The notes under the pieces were generated by a model. That model was not told the origin of the DNA. It worked only from the letters and a program-made list of their open reading frames with translations, and ran no database searches. A stretch of DNA of 64,000 bases, from positions 434,001 through 498,000 of the forward strand of contig JBKBLN010000002.1 of NCBI GenBank assembly GCA_046296415.1, in the 5' to 3' direction. Below are positions 26,349 to 36,277 of the stretch, one piece after another (position 1 is the stretch's first letter; each line of letters begins with the position of its first letter). The DNA is from CAYNRA01 sp046296415. Its GTDB lineage: Bacteria; Bacteroidota; Bacteroidia; Cytophagales; Spirosomataceae. Made by a program: the position numbers and the translations under genes.

Positions 26349-27580
26349 AAAGGCGTACTTGGTTGGGTATGGCCCTCGGGGGACTCGGATTGTATTCCGT
26401 TTGGCGGTCTAATCGCCGTGGAAAAACCCATGAACCCCGGTTTCAGAATTACCAAAAAATTTTACAAGAAGCCCAACTTTTCACTCCTTGCGTGGTGGTG
26501 GATTTGGATATATTGGACCAAAATATACGCCAGGCACAAAATCATCTCTCCTCCCAGTTGGCTTTTCGGGTTGTCGTTAAATCCCTTCCTTTTCATGGCC
26601 TGTATCACTATGTCGCCCAAAAAATGGGGACAAATCGATTCATGGTGTTTCATGGCCCGAACATCCAGGAGGTGATCCAAACTTCGGCGGATCAATCTTC
26701 CTCTATTCTCTTGGGCAAACCAATGCCGGTAGCTGAGGCCCACCGATTTTATCGGGACAATGCCCCAGATCATGCCATTCAATGGTTGATTGATTCCCCT
26801 TCCCGTTTAAAAGAGTACCATGAGTTAGCCCTCCAAAAACAATTGAAACTACAGATCAATTTAGAGATTGATGTGGGACTTCACCGTGGGGGATTCATCC
26901 AAGACCGGGATTGGCACAATGCTTTGCAATTTCTACCAACATCCTCCTTACAAGTGGAAGGCTTGATGGGGTATGACGCCCACGTCCCGAAGGTTCCTGG
27001 CAATATGGAGCATGCATTTGAGTCCATGGCGGTTCAATATCGGAGGATGAAATCAGATCTAATGGCTAGTCAACCCTCTAAGCAAGATTGGACTTTCAAT
27101 GGAGGCGGGAGCCCAACACTGACCCTCCACCGATCACCCAATACCCCCATCAATGATGTAAGTGCGGGATCTTTTGCGCTATTACCCGCTGATTTTGATA
27201 TTCCAACACTGGCAGGCTATCAACCCAGTGCTTTTATTGCCGCCCCTGTTCTGAAGGTTCAGTCGGGAAGCCAAATTCCGGGGATCGAGGGTTTATCCTC
27301 GGCGTGGCCCGTGGTGGATCCAGCCCGAGAACGTACTGCTTTTTTATACGGTGGGGCTTGGGAGGGATCAGTTTACTCCCCTTCAGGAGTTGAATCCAAT
27401 AGCTTGTACGGCCAAAGTACGAATCAAATGATGTACAATTTTTCGCAGGAAGTTGAACTCACGCCTGGGGATTTTTTGTTTTTCCGTCCAAATCAAAGCG
27501 AACGCACCCTGGCCCTGTTTGAAAACGCCGTGGGTATTCGCAAAGGTAAAATTGAGTTCATTTGGAGCCAAATTCGATAG
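26345..27580 (+). CDS. Exported D-threonine aldolase-like PLP protein
   Basis: 411 residues with a twin-arginine-like leader (MKRRTWLGMALGGLG). The alanine-racemase N-terminal fold begins at about 47: TPCVVVDLDILDQNI, then RVVVKSLPFH with the PLP-binding Lys79, and NLEIDVGLHRGGF. The C-terminal beta domain aligns with D-threonine aldolase/D-serine dehydratase-like proteins. At the metal-ligand position (usually PxHxC) it reads PNQSE, so both ligands appear to be lost. It is coupled to the FAD oxidase gene by a 4-bp overlap, so the two probably act on one periplasmic pathway, possibly a D-amino or hydroxy compound (inference). Confidence 0.85.
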   Translation: MKRRTWLGMALGGLGLYSVWRSNRRGKTHEPRFQNYQKILQEAQLFTPCVVVDLDILDQNIRQAQNHLSSQLAFRVVVKSLPFHGLYHYVAQKMGTNRFMVFHGPNIQEVIQTSADQSSSILLGKPMPVAEAHRFYRDNAPDHAIQWLIDSPSRLKEYHELALQKQLKLQINLEIDVGLHRGGFIQDRDWHNALQFLPTSSLQVEGLMGYDAHVPKVPGNMEHAFESMAVQYRRMKSDLMASQPSKQDWTFNGGGSPTLTLHRSPNTPINDVSAGSFALLPADFDIPTLAGYQPSAFIAAPVLKVQSGSQIPGIEGLSSAWPVVDPARERTAFLYGGAWEGSVYSPSGVESNSLYGQSTNQMMYNFSQEVELTPGDFLFFRPNQSERTLALFENAVGIRKGKIEFIWSQIR

Positions 27581-27583
27581 AGG

Positions 27584-27985
27584 TTACGAATTTCTTAGTT
27601 TCTCCAAAACAGGCTTGACTTTGTCGAGTGTCAGCGGTTTAACTAAATACCGGTCCAGTAACTGATGCTGACTTGCTCGGTCACGGTCAGATCGATCCGT
27701 TGAGCTGGTGATGATGTACAGAGGGATATCTTTCAATAGATCCAAGTCTTTTGCCTCATCCAAAAACTGCCAACCATCCCAGATTGGCATATTGAGGTCC
27801 AGTAAGATAAGATCCGGCATGATTTTCCCCTCTTGACGAAGTTGGACTAAAAAATCAAAAATCTTTTTCCCATTCTCAAAAATCAAGACTTCATTCACCA
27901 TGCCTGTCATGCCCAGTACTTTTTGGGCAATAAATGCATGGACAGGATCGTCCTCGACCAAACACACTTGTTTAATTTTTTCCAT
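27584..27985 (-). CDS. Single-domain response regulator (Rcp1-like)
   Basis: 133 residues consisting of one receiver domain without output domain: LVEDD (9-13), phospho-acceptor Asp63 in LILLDLNMP, TSSTD and LVKPLT. The type resembles Rcp1, the partner of phytochrome-like kinases. Its start overlaps the 3' end of the PAS kinase gene by 14 bp, so it is almost certainly that kinase's partner. The absence of a DNA-binding domain points to a phosphorelay or protein-interaction role. Confidence 0.9.
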   Translation of the reverse strand: MEKIKQVCLVEDDPVHAFIAQKVLGMTGMVNEVLIFENGKKIFDFLVQLRQEGKIMPDLILLDLNMPIWDGWQFLDEAKDLDLLKDIPLYIITSSTDRSDRDRASQHQLLDRYLVKPLTLDKVKPVLEKLRNS

Positions 27986-30900
27986 TGGGTAAATATACTT
28001 TAAATATACTTCCTACACCTACTTGACTTTCCACTTCAATTTTTCCGCCTAAAGCTTCTACTTGGTTCTTGGTGATAAATAACCCTACACCTTTAGAATC
28101 ATGATGATCATGGAATGTTTTGTACATACCAAATAATTTATTTCCAAACCGCTCCAAGTCGATGCCCAAACCATTATCTTCGAACGCGACGACCACAAAT
28201 TCATCCTCTTCGTAGGCATTAATCCGAACAAAACCTGTCGAATCTGGACTACGGTACTTAATGCCATTGGTAATAAAATTGAAAACAATGCTATCCAAAT
28301 ACGCCGGAATCGCCCGTACTTTCAAGTCATCTGCTACCTGATTGATGAGTTCGACTTGCGACTGATTGGCCAAGGGAATTAGGGTATCGATACTTCGTTT
28401 CACCACATCATCTAGAGCTAAACTCATCAGATTTTGGGCATCAAAAAAATGAGCGTCTACTACTTCTGAAAGGTGGGAAATCGTCTCCATTAAATTATTG
28501 GATCCTTTCAGAAGGTGGTCAAAAGTCTCATTGTCTTGAATGGTTTCAAAATCATGTAGTAGCAGGTCCAGTAGCATCGTGATACCCGACGCATGCGAAC
28601 GAAGATTATGGGATACAATATGGGCGAAATTCCGAAGGCGGGCATTCTGATCCTGGGTAATCTTGAGCAATTGATTGATTTCCTTTTCGGCCTTTTTGAT
28701 ATGGCTGATGTCGCTGGCGATTCCTAAAAATCCTTGGCAAACACCTTCCTCGTAAATGGCTGATATATTGAGCTGAGCCACGAACTGACTTCCGTCTTTC
28801 CGCACAAAAACCCGCTGGCTTCGTTCTGGGGTTCCCAGGACTACATCCATCATGTACTCATGAAAGGTGGTGGGCCATTTTCCATACTTAGCAAAAAAAT
28901 CTTGGGCACGGTCTTCGATTTCCTCAGGGGCATGAAATAAGGCTGGAGTATGGGTATGAAGAATTTCAGATCCTGAATAACCCAAAAGTTTTTCGGCACC
29001 CCGGTTGAAAAGCAATATTCGGCCGTCCAAATCAGTCTCAACAATCCCAACATCCACACTGGCATCTAATACGTTTTGCAATCGTTTAAGTGAATCCGCC
29101 AACTGCTGTTGTGTTTTCCTCCATTCTGAAATATCCACAAACTGAGCAATAAAGAACAGCAAGTTCCCGTGTTGATCCCGAACTGCCGAAAGGGCTAATA
29201 TGACATGCAGGTAAAATTTGTTTTTATGGGCATATTTTTTTGTTCCTTGAAAAAAATCACGTTGTTGAGCTGCAAATTCATCAAAAATTTGGAGGCAATG
29301 CAGTAGATCATCAGGATGAGTTAACTGAGGCAATGATAAAGTTTCATATTCCGATGGCGTGTATCCAAATAAATGCTCAAGTGTTCGGTTCATGCGTATC
29401 CACTTTCCTTCTGCATCCAAAAGGGCCATGCCCGTTCCCGCATTTTCAAAGGTTCCTCGGAACATCTGCTCTGAAATTCGCAATTGTTCTTCGAAATTCT
29501 TTTTTTGTGTGATGTCTTCACTCGACATAAACAGGCCACCCACCTGTCCTTGGCCATTGTACCAAGGTTTAATTTCCCAACGTATCCAGACTTGTTCACC
29601 GCTTTCCCGAATCCAAAGGTCCTCTTCGCATTTTTCGGTAGTCCCCTGCATACAACGGTTGTGAATTTCCCGCCAATGGGCTGGGATGTCGGGAAATATC
29701 TCATAATGAGACCTTCCCAAGACCTCCTGCAGTTCCAACTTATAATCAGAAATCCACCGTTCAGAAATCGCTAGGTACTTCATTTCTCGATCTACCATGA
29801 CAATGGCCGCTGGAGATTGCCCTATGAAGATACTCATTTGCTCCATGGAGTTCTTACGGGCTGTAATATCCTGATGAGTCCCAAACATGACCAATGGACG
29901 ATCCTGTCTATCCCAACTAAAGACTTTTCCACGATCATTGACCCACACCCACTGGCCATTTTTATGCCGAATCCTCAACTCAAGCTCGTAATACTCAAGC
30001 TCTTTTTTAAAACATTTGTCTATAAGCTCATTCGATTTCGCTAGATCCTCTGGATGAACTAGCTGCTCCCATGTCTGCACATTGGTAGAACCTAACTCTT
30101 CCAGAGTGTACCCGATCATCTCCGCCCATTGTTGGCTGTAATGCCGTTCTCCTGTTTTTATGTTCCATTCCCAGGTTCCCAGATTGGTGCCTACAATGGC
30201 ATTTTCAAAAAAGTTTTTGGTCTTTTGGAGTTCTTCGTATTGGGTTTGTTGGGTATGAATGTCTTGGAAAGTACCATAAACTCGAATGGTTTTACCATCG
30301 ACAACTTCGGGAATCCCAATTAACTTAACCCAACAAGGTTGCCCTGTGGCCTGAATAATTCGGAATACTCCATCAAACTTTTCCCCTGTGGCAATCGCAC
30401 GTTCGAGCAAAAACTGAATCCGCTCTCGGTGCTCTCCCTCCTCATAATAGAAAATAGCTTGTTCTAAACGGGGTTCAAAAGAAGAGGATTCCCCGTGAAT
30501 TTCTTTGGTGATATCGCTCCAATAAAGAGATTCGTTCACTAGATCAACTTCCCAATACCCAATTTTGGCTTGTTCGTTGCACGTATCTAAGAATATTTCT
30601 CGCTGTTTGAGCTCCGATACATCAATGAAAGCAGCGATCACCCGAATGTCATTTCCGTTTTCGTCCCTCAACACCCTACCTCGGCATTTGAGCCATTTCG
30701 TCCGACCCAATCGATGACGGAAACGGAAAACCTCATTGAATTCTTTTTCTTGAAGTTTATTGGATAACATAGACTCGAGTTTCAAACGGTCCTCTCTAAC
30801 TAAATGTGACCGCCAAACCGAGGTTCCAGAAGGAATTGAGGTGGATGCATCATAGCCTAAAACTTGCCAAAACTTGGCATTAACCCACTCACCCTCCGGA

Positions 30901-31010
30901 TTCTGCAAATCCCAATACCATATCCCATCTAATGCGGATTCCTGCAAAAAATCAAATATAGTCGGATCACTCGCTACTCGCGCATACAAATCATTTTTGA
31001 GGTAATCCAT
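27972..31010 (-). CDS. Soluble multi-PAS sensor histidine kinase
   Basis: 1012 residues with no transmembrane segment. Six PAS/PAC units occupy approximately 15-125, 135-255, 265-385, 395-510, 515-640 and 650-775. They are recognised by repeated GIWYWDLQN, GTWEWNIKTGERHYS and YWEVDL sensor starts and by WVKL/WVWVNDRG and FGTHQDIT PAC ends. The kinase core has phospho-acceptor His801 in IVSHNLRSH, an N-box NFITNGIKY, DNGLGID and KGVGLFITKNQVEALGG. It senses cytoplasmic signals of unknown kind. It is co-transcribed with the receiver protein directly downstream. Confidence 0.92.
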   Translation of the reverse strand: MDYLKNDLYARVASDPTIFDFLQESALDGIWYWDLQNPEGEWVNAKFWQVLGYDASTSIPSGTSVWRSHLVREDRLKLESMLSNKLQEKEFNEVFRFRHRLGRTKWLKCRGRVLRDENGNDIRVIAAFIDVSELKQREIFLDTCNEQAKIGYWEVDLVNESLYWSDITKEIHGESSSFEPRLEQAIFYYEEGEHRERIQFLLERAIATGEKFDGVFRIIQATGQPCWVKLIGIPEVVDGKTIRVYGTFQDIHTQQTQYEELQKTKNFFENAIVGTNLGTWEWNIKTGERHYSQQWAEMIGYTLEELGSTNVQTWEQLVHPEDLAKSNELIDKCFKKELEYYELELRIRHKNGQWVWVNDRGKVFSWDRQDRPLVMFGTHQDITARKNSMEQMSIFIGQSPAAIVMVDREMKYLAISERWISDYKLELQEVLGRSHYEIFPDIPAHWREIHNRCMQGTTEKCEEDLWIRESGEQVWIRWEIKPWYNGQGQVGGLFMSSEDITQKKNFEEQLRISEQMFRGTFENAGTGMALLDAEGKWIRMNRTLEHLFGYTPSEYETLSLPQLTHPDDLLHCLQIFDEFAAQQRDFFQGTKKYAHKNKFYLHVILALSAVRDQHGNLLFFIAQFVDISEWRKTQQQLADSLKRLQNVLDASVDVGIVETDLDGRILLFNRGAEKLLGYSGSEILHTHTPALFHAPEEIEDRAQDFFAKYGKWPTTFHEYMMDVVLGTPERSQRVFVRKDGSQFVAQLNISAIYEEGVCQGFLGIASDISHIKKAEKEINQLLKITQDQNARLRNFAHIVSHNLRSHASGITMLLDLLLHDFETIQDNETFDHLLKGSNNLMETISHLSEVVDAHFFDAQNLMSLALDDVVKRSIDTLIPLANQSQVELINQVADDLKVRAIPAYLDSIVFNFITNGIKYRSPDSTGFVRINAYEEDEFVVVAFEDNGLGIDLERFGNKLFGMYKTFHDHHDSKGVGLFITKNQVEALGGKIEVESQVGVGSIFKVYLPNGKN

Positions 31011-31116
31011 TCAAATAAGGAAATTAGAGGGACATTTCACGGTAAAAAACCGATATTGTATTACGAATTTATAAATATTTTTTTATTTTAAATCCGAAAT
31101 TTCGTAATGTTTCTTT

Positions 31117-31148
31117 CAAATATAAAAAAAATCTCCAATTATATACAA
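31117..31148 (-). promoter_or_regulatory. Candidate promoter of the PAS kinase
   Basis: On the minus strand TATATTTG (31124-31117) with TTG (31148-31146) 21 nt upstream. The -33 element lies inside the terminator hairpin of the neighbouring gene. The leader would be about 100 nt. Confidence 0.4.
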
Positions 31149-31161
31149 TTGGAGATTTTTT
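31124..31161. terminator. Bidirectional terminator
   Basis: AATCTCCAATT (31130-31140) pairs with AATTGGAGATT (31147-31157) around a 6-nt loop, with A-runs on the left and T-runs on the right. It ends the T9SS-sorted metallopeptidase-like gene whose stop is at 31173. Confidence 0.85.
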
Positions 31162-31172
31162 ATGTTATCACC

Positions 31173-33794
31173 TTACCGGACGACAGAGAAGCGTTTCACT
31201 TTAAATCCGTGGTTGGTTTGGATGCGCAAAAGGTAATTTCCCGTTGGCAAGAAAGAGAGGTTCCAGGAATAATCAAGTGTTTTATTTTGGGGTGTTACGT
31301 CCCGTTTTCCTTGGCGTCTGCCTTGGGCATCTAAAATTTCAAGAATGACATTTTTGGAATCATCCGAGATGGGAGCCTGAACACGAAGTACATCTTGAAC
31401 AGGATTGGGTGAAAGCGTCAGGATGGAGGTTGGATCGGGTTCAACCGCCGTGGGCTTGGGTGCTACCGACTGAATCCGAAGATTATCGATCGTCCAACCC
31501 CAACCTTTTACGAATTGATCGGAAAATAAACGAAACCGAATCAATACATCCTCCCCGGAGGCGAAATTCGAGCCCGTCAACGAAATACTCCTCGGTTTGT
31601 ATAGTGCAGGTGTAGGGACACCTTCTGAAAAAGGGGCATCTCCGGAACCAAATTTGTTGAATTCAGCCAACCAGGTACGATCGGCGCGACTATCATAGCC
31701 ATCGGCAAAAGGAACCCAGGTTGCCCCCCCATTGCTGGAACCTTCCACAACGACATAATCCCAGAATTCATCTGAACCGAATGCTGCACCTGTTTCTCCC
31801 GGTTCTACCAAGACCACTTCATCAAAAGTCATCACCGCCGAGTCCGCAGGTGACTTCAAACTAATGGGGATGCGAAGTAAGGCCAACTGGTTGGCCGAAA
31901 ATGGAATTGCAACACCTCCATCTAGTGGCGACAATGCTCCCAATCCATTCGGATACCCCCCATTCGTATACAAAGAGCCATTACTTAAACCCGGGGCTGT
32001 ACCGATGGTAAAACCTAATAAAGCGAAATCAGATGCTGTCGAGGCATCATTAAAGTTAGTAACATAGGCGGGTTGTGGTCCCGACTTCAAATCGGTGGCG
32101 ATGAATTCATAAAATGTAGGCGTGGGAGTCGCATTCAAACTAGGACTCGTGTAGGTAGTGGGTACCGTGGTGGTATTTCCGGTTTTGTCGCGGGCCACTA
32201 TTTGAAAACGCACCCGATCACCCGAGGCTAGGTTCTTGAATACTTCTGGTGCAATGTATTGAAAGCGATCTTGGCTACCTAATGAAAACCGAATATCATC
32301 CACTGCTGGATTAAACCTCCGCATCGCAACCGGCGACTGCGGAGTTCCATTCACCTGGTAATTTAAGGTAACCGAGGCCACCCCGTCTTCAAAATTATCA
32401 ATTACGATGGCCGATGCATCCAAAGTACTGCCAGCTGGAACCAAGTCTGGGGCGCTGGTGATGACTTCCGGACTTGCATTATCAGCAGCTCCCACCTCAA
32501 ACTGCCAAATGAAATTGGGTGCACTGGGGGGACTTGTCACTGTCTTTTTGAAATTATCTTGAACTGAAAAATAATAGGTTACCACAGCCCGATTATTTGG
32601 TATGGGAATTCGGGCCGTATAGGTATTCCCTGAAACAAATGTCAATGGCAATTCTGTAAAACTTCCGTTGTTCGTAAACGTGTAAAACAACTTGGCAGAC
32701 CCGGGTACCAGGGTTGTATCCGACAAGATATTCACTTGAACATCAACAAACGGTTGCGCCGGAAAATCCCCAAGATTCTCATGAACAATCGAGCTACTTG
32801 CCCACCCCATGTCTTTAAACATATTGACAACAATTGGCCCGGGATTCAAATTGACTTCACGGATCGCGGCTGTGGAGGTCATCAACGAATTGACATCACC
32901 GGAACCAAAGGTGGCATCATCTAAATGGGATATACTTGAGCCACTAGAATAAACCGTTGGGGCAAATAATTTAACCGGGGAGTTTCCATTGACGGAATTA
33001 GCCAAGGGAGCCGAGAAAAATAGATTATTGGTTGTCAATTGGGTTCTCAATTGCGTGGATGGATTCCGAAATAGGCTTGTATCCGTTAAAGATTGCTTTT
33101 CACCGTTTTCAAGAAATTTATCGAAAACAAACGGGAGAGTTGTTCCATATCCATATTGGCCTTGAGTACCCGACACTTCCATGGACGCCACGAATCCAAG
33201 GCCATGGCAGAGTTCATGAAGAACGACCGAGGTAAGATCGAATTGATTGGGGCCGGGCAATCCATTGGGCCCAAAAAACCAGTTTACCTCACTCGAAAAA
33301 CGGCAAACGATATCATATTCATTGGGAGAATTCAAATCCTTTCCGGCTAATTTTTCAGCCAAAGCGATAGGATACCAAGTAAAGGGCTTGAGAGCGCCCG
33401 GGAAATTTCGATTAAAATCTCCCGCTGTAGCTGAGCCCAATACATTTCGGCCCAAGGGTTGCCACAAAGCTAAAACTCGAATGGGAACGGTGGATTTCAA
33501 TGTCTCGGCCCAAATATCCACTGCCTTCTGAAACGCCGCCCGAGCATTATTGGGGAAATCAACATATTCCACGATAAAATTAGCCCGATTGGTCTGAGCC
33601 ACCCGGGCATTCGACGAATTCGATAAGGCTGCCTCAATCGAAAAAGGCATCGGAACATAGGTATTGACATCCGTATAATCCGCCGGACAAATAATGGGCT
33701 GCCCCTTTTTGGTTTCCATCTTGCCCGGGAAAGGAACCTGCGCATGCAGACTGCACCAAGCAAAAGACAATAATGTCAATAAAATTCGTTTCAT
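31173..33794 (-). CDS. T9SS-sorted HExxH metallopeptidase-like protein
   Basis: 873 residues from the ATG at 33794, which gives a clean signal peptide (MKRILLTLLSFAWCSLHAQ). An extension to a codon at 33818 is possible but would spoil it. The N-terminal domain carries VVLHELCHGLGF at about 191-202, an HExxH zinc site (His193, Glu194, His197) preceded by a region like matrixin-type secreted proteases. Ig-like beta domains follow, then a jelly-roll-like part near 600-760 (FWDYVVVEGSSNGGATW). A T9SS type A CTD closes the protein (LSPNPVQDVLRVQ, LEILDAQG, LRIQTNHGFKVKRFSVVR). Secretion through T9SS is likely; protease activity is inferred from the motif. Confidence 0.85.
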   Translation of the reverse strand: MKRILLTLLSFAWCSLHAQVPFPGKMETKKGQPIICPADYTDVNTYVPMPFSIEAALSNSSNARVAQTNRANFIVEYVDFPNNARAAFQKAVDIWAETLKSTVPIRVLALWQPLGRNVLGSATAGDFNRNFPGALKPFTWYPIALAEKLAGKDLNSPNEYDIVCRFSSEVNWFFGPNGLPGPNQFDLTSVVLHELCHGLGFVASMEVSGTQGQYGYGTTLPFVFDKFLENGEKQSLTDTSLFRNPSTQLRTQLTTNNLFFSAPLANSVNGNSPVKLFAPTVYSSGSSISHLDDATFGSGDVNSLMTSTAAIREVNLNPGPIVVNMFKDMGWASSSIVHENLGDFPAQPFVDVQVNILSDTTLVPGSAKLFYTFTNNGSFTELPLTFVSGNTYTARIPIPNNRAVVTYYFSVQDNFKKTVTSPPSAPNFIWQFEVGAADNASPEVITSAPDLVPAGSTLDASAIVIDNFEDGVASVTLNYQVNGTPQSPVAMRRFNPAVDDIRFSLGSQDRFQYIAPEVFKNLASGDRVRFQIVARDKTGNTTTVPTTYTSPSLNATPTPTFYEFIATDLKSGPQPAYVTNFNDASTASDFALLGFTIGTAPGLSNGSLYTNGGYPNGLGALSPLDGGVAIPFSANQLALLRIPISLKSPADSAVMTFDEVVLVEPGETGAAFGSDEFWDYVVVEGSSNGGATWVPFADGYDSRADRTWLAEFNKFGSGDAPFSEGVPTPALYKPRSISLTGSNFASGEDVLIRFRLFSDQFVKGWGWTIDNLRIQSVAPKPTAVEPDPTSILTLSPNPVQDVLRVQAPISDDSKNVILEILDAQGRRQGKRDVTPQNKTLDYSWNLSFLPTGNYLLRIQTNHGFKVKRFSVVR

Positions 33795-33962
33795 GCGTTG
33801 TGTCGTTGAGTTTACCATTCGAATTAGCTAGGGTATCCTAAAATTAAACCATTTTTTCAGGATTGCGGTTGTGAATTTGAGAATCTTATTTCACATTTGA
33901 AGCATAGATTCAGAAATCATAGCCAATTTCGAATAGTAATACGTTAAATTCAGGTAATTTGT

Positions 33963-35864
33963 ATGTTGACCCCGGAGGAAATATTGAAAAAAAATTGGGG
34001 TTACTCCTCCTTCCGGCCCTTGCAGAGGGAGATTGTTCAGTCAGCCCTGGATCGAAGAGACACCCTTGCTCTACTTCCAACCGGAGGTGGAAAATCGATT
34101 TGTTTTCAAGTTCCTGCTCTCATGCTCGGCGGTGTTTGCTTGGTAATCACACCGCTCATTGCCCTGATGAAGGATCAAGTAGAACAGCTAAAAAAAAGAG
34201 AGATTCGGGCCGCCGCTCTGTATGCGGGGTTATCTCCAACTGAAATCGATTACACCTTGGATCGTTGCATTTATGGTGATCTACAATTTTTGTACATTTC
34301 TCCCGAGCGACTCCTGACCGACCTACTTCGGGTACGGGCAAAACAAATGAAAATTGGTTTGGTGGCTGTTGACGAAGCCCATTGTATTTCGCAATGGGGT
34401 CACGACTTTCGCCCCCCCTATCTACGAATTCATGAGTTTCGGGCCGAAGTTTGCCCTGATACGCCCATTCTTGCCGTTACGGCTACGGCCACAGATGCTG
34501 TTCGAGAAGATATCATCGAGCACTTAAAGCTTCAAAATCCACAAATCTTCGTTCAAAGTTTTGCTCGCCCAAACCTTGTATATGCTGCAGCTGAGGTGGC
34601 TAATAAAGAACGTAAACTCTTGGATATCCTTCAAAAAACGCAAGGATCGGGTATTGTTTATGCACGAACAAGGAAAAGGACAGTCGAAGTGGCTCAGTTT
34701 TTACAGAAACAAGGGCACTCGGCCGAATTTTACCATGCGGGTCTTCCCACACAAGAACGCTTTGCCCGGCAACAGCGCTGGATCAACAACCAAACGCGCT
34801 GGATGGTAGCTACCAACGCCTTTGGAATGGGCATCGATAAACCAGATGTTCGGGTGGTCGTGCACATGGACTTTCCTGATTCCCTTGAGAACTATTACCA
34901 GGAATCAGGTCGAGCCGGGCGTGATGAGAAAACCGCCTATGGAATCTGTTTGTATCAACCGCAGGATATTGAGCAAGCTCGACGACAGATTGAACAAAAG
35001 TACCCGGATGTCGCCACTCTTCGCCACCTGTACCAATGTTTATCCAACTATTTCAAGTTAGCCCTGGGTAGCGAACCTTTCGCCCCTTTTGATTTTGACC
35101 TTGGAGAATTTTGCTCAATCTATGGGCTCACTCCGCACACTACCCATTTTGCCTTGAAATTACTGGAGGAGTTTGGATTTATTACGTTGAGCGACGCCTA
35201 TTACAGTCCGTCAAAACTTAGCTTTTTAATGTCCACCTCCGAGCTTTATGATCTCCAACTACGGTCGGCCAATATGGAAAAATTTACCAAGTGTCTGTTA
35301 CGGCTCTACGGTGGGGAATTGATGGGAAACTACGTTCGCATATCGGAAAATGCCATCGCCCAAGCTTTTTATTTGGATGCTCCGGAGGTGGAAAAATGGC
35401 TTGAAAGACTACATGAATCTGGGCTTGTGGATTATCAAAAACAAAAATTTAAACCACAACTAACCTTCCTAACAGCCAGGCAGGATGCCGATCGATTACC
35501 GATTGATTCCCAGTGGATACAGCAGCGTAAAGAAAAAGAATCCAATACCTTGGAATCGGTCGTCAGCTATTTAACCGACGACCATGCCTGCCGTATGCAG
35601 TACATTCAACACTATTTTGATGAACCACAAGCTCCCATTTGTGGAAAGTGCGATCGGTGTCGTCAGCGCGCGAGTTCTGGAGATCGTGCGGCCCACTATC
35701 GAACCAAGCTGTTGGAAGTATTGCCATGCACGGTAGACGAACTGGTACAATCCCCATTTTTTACCGATAAAGGACTTTTACGGCAAGTTCTGGATACCAT
35801 GATGGCTGAGGATGTCGTTTATTTTAGTAAATTAGGATTTTTACAAACCCGTTCACCTCGATAA
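33963..35864 (+). CDS. recQ: ATP-dependent DNA helicase RecQ
   Basis: 633 residues. Superfamily 2 motifs: Walker A TGGGKS (Lys44), VVDEAHCISQWGHDFRP (motif II plus the RecQ aromatic loop), AVTATAT, and VATNAFGMGIDKPDVR with QESGRAGRD (motifs V and VI). The RecQ-Ct zinc module is present (CRMQYIQHYF, then CGKCDRC). It is followed by only about 70 residues, and no HRDC domain is recognisable. It is a 3'-5' helicase in recombination and fork repair. It is the shorter of the RecQ types seen in Bacteroidota. It is divergent from the T9SS protease gene. Confidence 0.95.
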   Translation: MLTPEEILKKNWGYSSFRPLQREIVQSALDRRDTLALLPTGGGKSICFQVPALMLGGVCLVITPLIALMKDQVEQLKKREIRAAALYAGLSPTEIDYTLDRCIYGDLQFLYISPERLLTDLLRVRAKQMKIGLVAVDEAHCISQWGHDFRPPYLRIHEFRAEVCPDTPILAVTATATDAVREDIIEHLKLQNPQIFVQSFARPNLVYAAAEVANKERKLLDILQKTQGSGIVYARTRKRTVEVAQFLQKQGHSAEFYHAGLPTQERFARQQRWINNQTRWMVATNAFGMGIDKPDVRVVVHMDFPDSLENYYQESGRAGRDEKTAYGICLYQPQDIEQARRQIEQKYPDVATLRHLYQCLSNYFKLALGSEPFAPFDFDLGEFCSIYGLTPHTTHFALKLLEEFGFITLSDAYYSPSKLSFLMSTSELYDLQLRSANMEKFTKCLLRLYGGELMGNYVRISENAIAQAFYLDAPEVEKWLERLHESGLVDYQKQKFKPQLTFLTARQDADRLPIDSQWIQQRKEKESNTLESVVSYLTDDHACRMQYIQHYFDEPQAPICGKCDRCRQRASSGDRAAHYRTKLLEVLPCTVDELVQSPFFTDKGLLRQVLDTMMAEDVVYFSKLGFLQTRSPR

Positions 35865-35947
35865 CTTGTGGATAATCGAGAGGATGTCCGGTGTTTGTCG
35901 TACTTTTGTTCCCAAATCGTTCACAAACCTAAAGTAGGTAAGTGCTC

Positions 35948-36277
35948 ATGCGACAACAAGAAAAAGAGGCTTTACAGCTCAAAATACAGACATTAGAAAA
36001 AGAAATAACCCACCAAATTCAGGACTGGCGTTCGCTTGGCCAGCGGGCCCTTTGGATTGGGGGAGGCTTGGCGGCGGTATACTTACTGGTACGATCGCTT
36101 CCAATCACCCCAGAGAACGAAGAAAGTAGCCTTGAAAATCCTGAGATAGAAACCCAGGAAGAAACGTCTATTGTGTGGTCGGTCGCTCAAGGGTTGGCCA
36201 CCTCCCTACTTTTAGCAGCTGCCAAAGAGGCTCTAATTCATTTGATCGACAAACTCCCTCCCGACCATGATGCTTGA
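35948..36277 (+). CDS. Small membrane protein with coiled-coil start
   Basis: 109 residues from ATG 35948; an upstream GTG at 35942 is possible. Residues 1-30 are charged heptads (EKEALQLKIQTLEKEI), then a transmembrane helix at about 33-50 (ALWIGGGLAAVYLLV). An acidic linker and a second hydrophobic segment (WSVAQGLATSLLLAAAKEALIHLI) follow. I do not recognise the family. It heads a chain of overlapping genes: the next start lies 11 bp before its stop. Confidence 0.7.
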   Translation: MRQQEKEALQLKIQTLEKEITHQIQDWRSLGQRALWIGGGLAAVYLLVRSLPITPENEESSLENPEIETQEETSIVWSVAQGLATSLLLAAAKEALIHLIDKLPPDHDA

